Shown: positions 14,683 through 17,947 of the stretch, piece by piece
Position numbering within the stretch: the stretch's first letter is position 1
How the letters are laid out: every line of letters begins with the position of its first letter
NCBI GenBank assembly: GCA_002399345.1
Contig: DHDL01000004.1
Coordinates: 1 to 17,947 of the forward strand
Length of the DNA: 17,947 nucleotides
Origin: Thermoanaerobacterales bacterium UBA4877
Lineage (GTDB): Bacteria > Bacillota > Thermoanaerobacteria > Thermoanaerobacterales > UBA4877
Direction of reading: 5' to 3'
The notes under the pieces: generated by a model
What the model was told of the DNA's origin: nothing
The model's database searches: none
What the model saw: only the letters and a program-made list of their open reading frames with translations
Program-made: the position numbers and the translations under genes

Positions 14683-17600
14683 CTATCTCCCTAAAACAGC
14701 ATACACGCCGGTATTTTTTATAAATGAAAATTGTCCAGGACTCATACTAATCCTATCCCATCTTCTGTTGTCCTCATTAAATTTATATAGACCCTTTGTT
14801 CTCGAACTGTTAATAAATTTAAGCCTCATATCAAAGTCATGCAAATATTTAATATCCGATTGTTTTCCAGCAATATTTGATTTTACATCTATCTTAAACA
14901 ACGGTGACAATATTTTAGAACCTGAACCTACAAATCTGGAGTAACTACCATATTCGCTTCCTTTTAACTCTTTAAACTCTACAATCACATAATCCCTGGA
15001 GTGCAGACGCGCTCTTCCCCAATCATAGCCGACAAGCTCCCCTATTGTAAACTCGGCTGTAATCTTAGGCGAGTATATACTTACCTGTCTGTTAGATCTC
15101 TCTACAAAGTAAATGGGTATATTTATTCTTATATCCGTCGGTTTATTTGGGTCCAGGTCCAGGTTAAATGAATATAAGCTTTCATCCAGCCCCAGTGTTA
15201 TAATTGCGCTCCCTCCCGAGATATTTACCTGATCTCTACTTGCCATATCGTCATAACCATTGTCCGTCCATTGGTTCTTGGTTGAAGCGCTTGCTGTAGC
15301 GGACTTGGATAATCCATAGAAATTCACAGCATCCAACCGGAAATAATACCTGGTATCCCGGTCAAGGCCTTTAACATAATATTGGCTGCCTTCCGTGGAG
15401 GCAATGAAGCTGTATACATCACTGTTGGATTTCCTGCCATATAGCATATAATAGTCGGCTCCTTCTACTTTATCCCAACTTAACCGTATGGTATCTCCGG
15501 ATACACCGACCGCCGTGAAACCGGTCGGGCCTTCCGGTTTTGTTTGTATGAATTCAAAACCGTCTTTTAAGACAGCCTCACCGTATGCATCGATGTTCCT
15601 TACAATCACATCGGCCTTACCTACGGCATGAGCCGGGGTGGTCACCTCCAGGGTTGTATAATCTATACGTTTCACCTTGAGTGCTCCGATATTATCAAAG
15701 TAGACTTGGACATCCCCCATAAAACCGTCACCCTTTATTATTACCTTCTCATTACCTAATGTAGAACCTTGCCCTGGCTCTATAGAATTTATCACCGGGT
15801 TACTCTCCGTCTGTAAATACGTAAAGGCACCTTTTAATGTGGCACTGTTATCCCCCTCATTATAGACAACAACATCCTGGGGGATACCCACAATCAACTG
15901 GTTGGCTGCAGGCGTATATATGCGTATAAGCTTGCCATCTTCACCTACAGACTTTACCGTTGCCTGCTTGCCTCCTATATAAACATTAGCATTCTGTCTG
16001 AAATCACTGCCGTAAATATATACCGGCGTACCTCCTTTTATGCTGCCGCGAGCAGGATCTATCCTATGAATTTGAGGACTGGTAAGCGGCTTTATAAAGG
16101 TAATCTTACCTTCTGCGATACCTCCGTCCGGATTTATAACCTGAATCTTTTTTTCTCCTGAAGATGAAACGGGAGGTATCTTTATACGAATGCATCCCGA
16201 ACTAACGACATCTATGTTATAGTCATTGGGTTTACTTGCATCTTCACCGGGATTTAAAGTAAGGTCTATGTTTTTTTCTCCGTCGATTATTCTGACTATA
16301 CTGCCCGGATTTACTTCCTTTCCACCGGAATTTACCACCCTCATTGAAAATCCCGAACCTTGTATCTCCGCATAGCCACCTGCTACAGGAATGGTAGACG
16401 GGATTATGGAGGTAATCTTCGGCTTGGATTGACTATAAGTAAAACCGCTTCTTAAAACGGCCAGGCCGCTGTCCGGGTTCGCTAACGTAACGTCCACCGC
16501 TCCCGAGCCGTCATAGGGCGGCGTAACCGCGGTGATCATGTTATACCTTACGTATTTTACATCTTTAGACTTCCGGTTGCCGAAATAAACTTCCGGGATT
16601 CTGCCATCATTCTTGTCCTTCCTGAAATCATCGCCGGTTATCGTAACCAGGTCTCCGCCGAAGGCACTGCCTTTATTCGGTGTAACCGAAGTTATCGAAG
16701 GGCCGCTAGCCGCCTTTACATATGTAAATCCCTCTTTGGCTATGGCATTGCCGCCGTCCTTATTCAACACGGATACATCCACCGCTCCCGGACTATAGGA
16801 AGGAGTTTTTACACTTATTATCTGTTTATCCTCATCAAAGCTGGTTATCTGGCCCTTGAGGTCGCCGAAGTATACCTCGACGTTTTGCCTGAGGTCCTCC
16901 CCCTCTATCTTTACTAATGTACCACCCTTTGACGACCCTATGGCTGGGTTGATGTCCTTTATCACCGGGCTGCTGTCGGATATCTGAAAATTAAATTTTA
17001 CTTTATTTGATACCGCTGTGTCAGGGTTTTCTATATACACATCATAACTGCCCGCGACCGGTGATTTGTCATCGGGCACACCGGGCATGATGAAGCTTAT
17101 GACCGAAGGACTTACAACATCCACCTCGTCATGCTCCCTATCTAACATCCGCCCGCCGACTATCACATTAGACTGTTTGCTATAAACCTGATCACCGTTT
17201 TCATCCATTACGGGCTTATTGTTTTCATCAACTAGCGGTACGCTCATTATAAAATCGCTGCCATTTACCCATACTTTAGTACCGCTGCCGCCATGGGTCG
17301 GTACTATGGAAGTTATCTTCGGATCCGTCGACATAATGGTATACTCAAATCCGTCTTTTACGGTGGCAACCGCTCCTTCAGCATCACCCGCAGCCAAGCT
17401 TATAACCTGTACAATCTTTTTACCTACTGTACCCGGCGGGGTGATGATAGTTATGGCATTTCCCGTAATGCTCTTTATCTTTGCCTCTTCCCCATCTATT
17501 GCCACATATACGGATTTGGGAAAAGTGCCGCCGGCAATCTTCACTGTTGTGCCGCCCTCTACCGGTCCGCGTTCAGGTTCTATACCGTCTATGTGCATGC

Positions 17601-17947
17601 TGTATTTCGTATCCGGATCCGTATATTTGAATGCGGCCTCCAGTATGGCCTTACCTCCGCTGGCTATAACATCCTTGTCATAATCCTCCGGATAGGTCTC
17701 CACATTATCAAAACTGGGATAATCGGGATTTACCAATTTTACATCGACATACCCCTTGGTCTTTGTACCGCCGCCCGGTATACAGCCCTTTATCTTTGTA
17801 CCCATTTTATACCTACGGCCGTCTACCACGTTACCTTTATCATCATAGACAGCATTAACAGTAATGGCCTGGTCTCCCACCCATACCTTGGGCAGGACCG
17901 GCTTTCCGCTGTCATCGGTTCTCACGACAAAACCGCTTCCCTCAATG
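14683..17947 (-). CDS. Large exported IPT/TIG-repeat protein with FN3 domain (5' partial)
   Basis: The reading frame is open to the right edge; 'GTG' at 17925 is an internal Val, since the frame continues upstream as IEGSGFVV. The visible 1087 aa hold about seven complete IPT/TIG immunoglobulin-like repeats of about 85-105 aa, each opening like ITSVTPNKGSAFGGDLVTITG and closing like GFTY. Repeat starts are near 100, 200, 315, 405, 498, 610 and 703 counted from the Val at 17925; part of an earlier one lies at the edge. One fibronectin type III domain follows (about 790-875, TIRLSWDKVEGADYYMLY). A C-terminal beta domain of about 200 aa ends in LYKFNEDNRRWDRIS...GVYAVLGR, a sandwich seen at the end of surface proteins. 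No SLH domain is visible, so anchoring may rely on its SLH neighbour. The stop is 4 bp before the next gene. Confidence 0.9.
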   Translation of the reverse strand, partial: IEGSGFVVRTDDSGKPVLPKVWVGDQAITVNAVYDDKGNVVDGRRYKMGTKIKGCIPGGGTKTKGYVDVKLVNPDYPSFDNVETYPEDYDKDVIASGGKAILEAAFKYTDPDTKYSMHIDGIEPERGPVEGGTTVKIAGGTFPKSVYVAIDGEEAKIKSITGNAITIITPPGTVGKKIVQVISLAAGDAEGAVATVKDGFEYTIMSTDPKITSIVPTHGGSGTKVWVNGSDFIMSVPLVDENNKPVMDENGDQVYSKQSNVIVGGRMLDREHDEVDVVSPSVISFIMPGVPDDKSPVAGSYDVYIENPDTAVSNKVKFNFQISDSSPVIKDINPAIGSSKGGTLVKIEGEDLRQNVEVYFGDLKGQITSFDEDKQIISVKTPSYSPGAVDVSVLNKDGGNAIAKEGFTYVKAASGPSITSVTPNKGSAFGGDLVTITGDDFRKDKNDGRIPEVYFGNRKSKDVKYVRYNMITAVTPPYDGSGAVDVTLANPDSGLAVLRSGFTYSQSKPKITSIIPSTIPVAGGYAEIQGSGFSMRVVNSGGKEVNPGSIVRIIDGEKNIDLTLNPGEDASKPNDYNIDVVSSGCIRIKIPPVSSSGEKKIQVINPDGGIAEGKITFIKPLTSPQIHRIDPARGSIKGGTPVYIYGSDFRQNANVYIGGKQATVKSVGEDGKLIRIYTPAANQLIVGIPQDVVVYNEGDNSATLKGAFTYLQTESNPVINSIEPGQGSTLGNEKVIIKGDGFMGDVQVYFDNIGALKVKRIDYTTLEVTTPAHAVGKADVIVRNIDAYGEAVLKDGFEFIQTKPEGPTGFTAVGVSGDTIRLSWDKVEGADYYMLYGRKSNSDVYSFIASTEGSQYYVKGLDRDTRYYFRLDAVNFYGLSKSATASASTKNQWTDNGYDDMASRDQVNISGGSAIITLGLDESLYSFNLDLDPNKPTDIRINIPIYFVERSNRQVSIYSPKITAEFTIGELVGYDWGRARLHSRDYVIVEFKELKGSEYGSYSRFVGSGSKILSPLFKIDVKSNIAGKQSDIKYLHDFDMRLKFINSSRTKGLYKFNEDNRRWDRISMSPGQFSFIKNTGVYAVLGR

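Noticed and set aside
17923..17925. GTG at 17925 as the true start of the IPT-repeat gene
   Set aside because: The frame remains open to the window edge and reads as the preceding part of a repeat, with no signal peptide or ribosome site here.
1..17947. CRISPR array, insertion sequence, phage genes or toxin-antitoxin cassette
   Set aside because: No regularly spaced repeats, transposase, integrase or attachment-site pair was seen; the tRNA cluster shows no nearby integrated element.

Overview
The window looks like a chromosomal segment of an endospore-forming, flagellated, low-to-moderate-GC member of the Clostridia (Firmicutes). Four things suggest this. There is a YyaC-type sporulation protein. 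The gene order MreB/Mbl - FlgF - FlgG - FlgJ - FabZ matches the Bacillus mbl-flhO-flhP-fabZ neighbourhood. An exported protein carries S-layer homology (SLH) domains. There is an archaeal-type fructose-1,6-bisphosphate aldolase/phosphatase, which in bacteria is known mainly from deep-branching, often thermophilic anaerobic lineages. I cannot name the genus.

Layout. Positions 1-430 hold a leftward tRNA operon (Pro-Glu-Val-Thr-Tyr), each gene with an encoded CCA, driven by a promoter at 457-485. Positions 560-3020 hold a rightward exported phosphodiester glycosidase-like protein. Its promoter has an 11-bp tandem repeat and its end has a clear hairpin terminator. Positions 3017-4218 hold a divergent pair, a small membrane-anchored unknown protein and yyaC, whose Shine-Dalgarno (SD) sites sit within 26 bp of each other. 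Positions 4258-5313 hold an orphan LacI-family repressor gene; a near-perfect dyad fills the spacer of its own promoter. Positions 5333-5870 hold two short leftward membrane-protein genes (47 and 51 aa) identified from strong ribosome binding sites. Positions 5946-6834 hold a convergent pair: a coiled-coil unknown and an ASCH-domain protein. Positions 6918-8000 hold the FBP aldolase/phosphatase.

Positions 8096-17947 are one long leftward block. In transcription order it encodes a large exported protein with IPT/TIG repeats and one FN3 domain (5' end outside the window), a 517-aa exported unknown, an exported SLH protein, MreB/Mbl, FlgF, FlgG, FlgJ (rod-binding domain only) and FabZ, and ends at a hairpin terminator. 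Gaps are 3-22 bp except for 62 bp before mreB. The block joins cell-surface proteins to the wall-elongation cytoskeleton, the flagellar rod and fatty-acid synthesis, so it looks like a cell-envelope cluster.

The items most worth a second look are: a strongly over-represented GC-rich 7-mer (CCAGGCC/GGCCTGG) scattered through unrelated genes; the predicted autoregulatory operator of the LacI protein; the PhoP/OmpR-like direct repeat before the glycosidase gene and the degenerate phosphoesterase-like tail of its product; the two unannotated small membrane proteins; and the three-gene exported IPT/unknown/SLH set.
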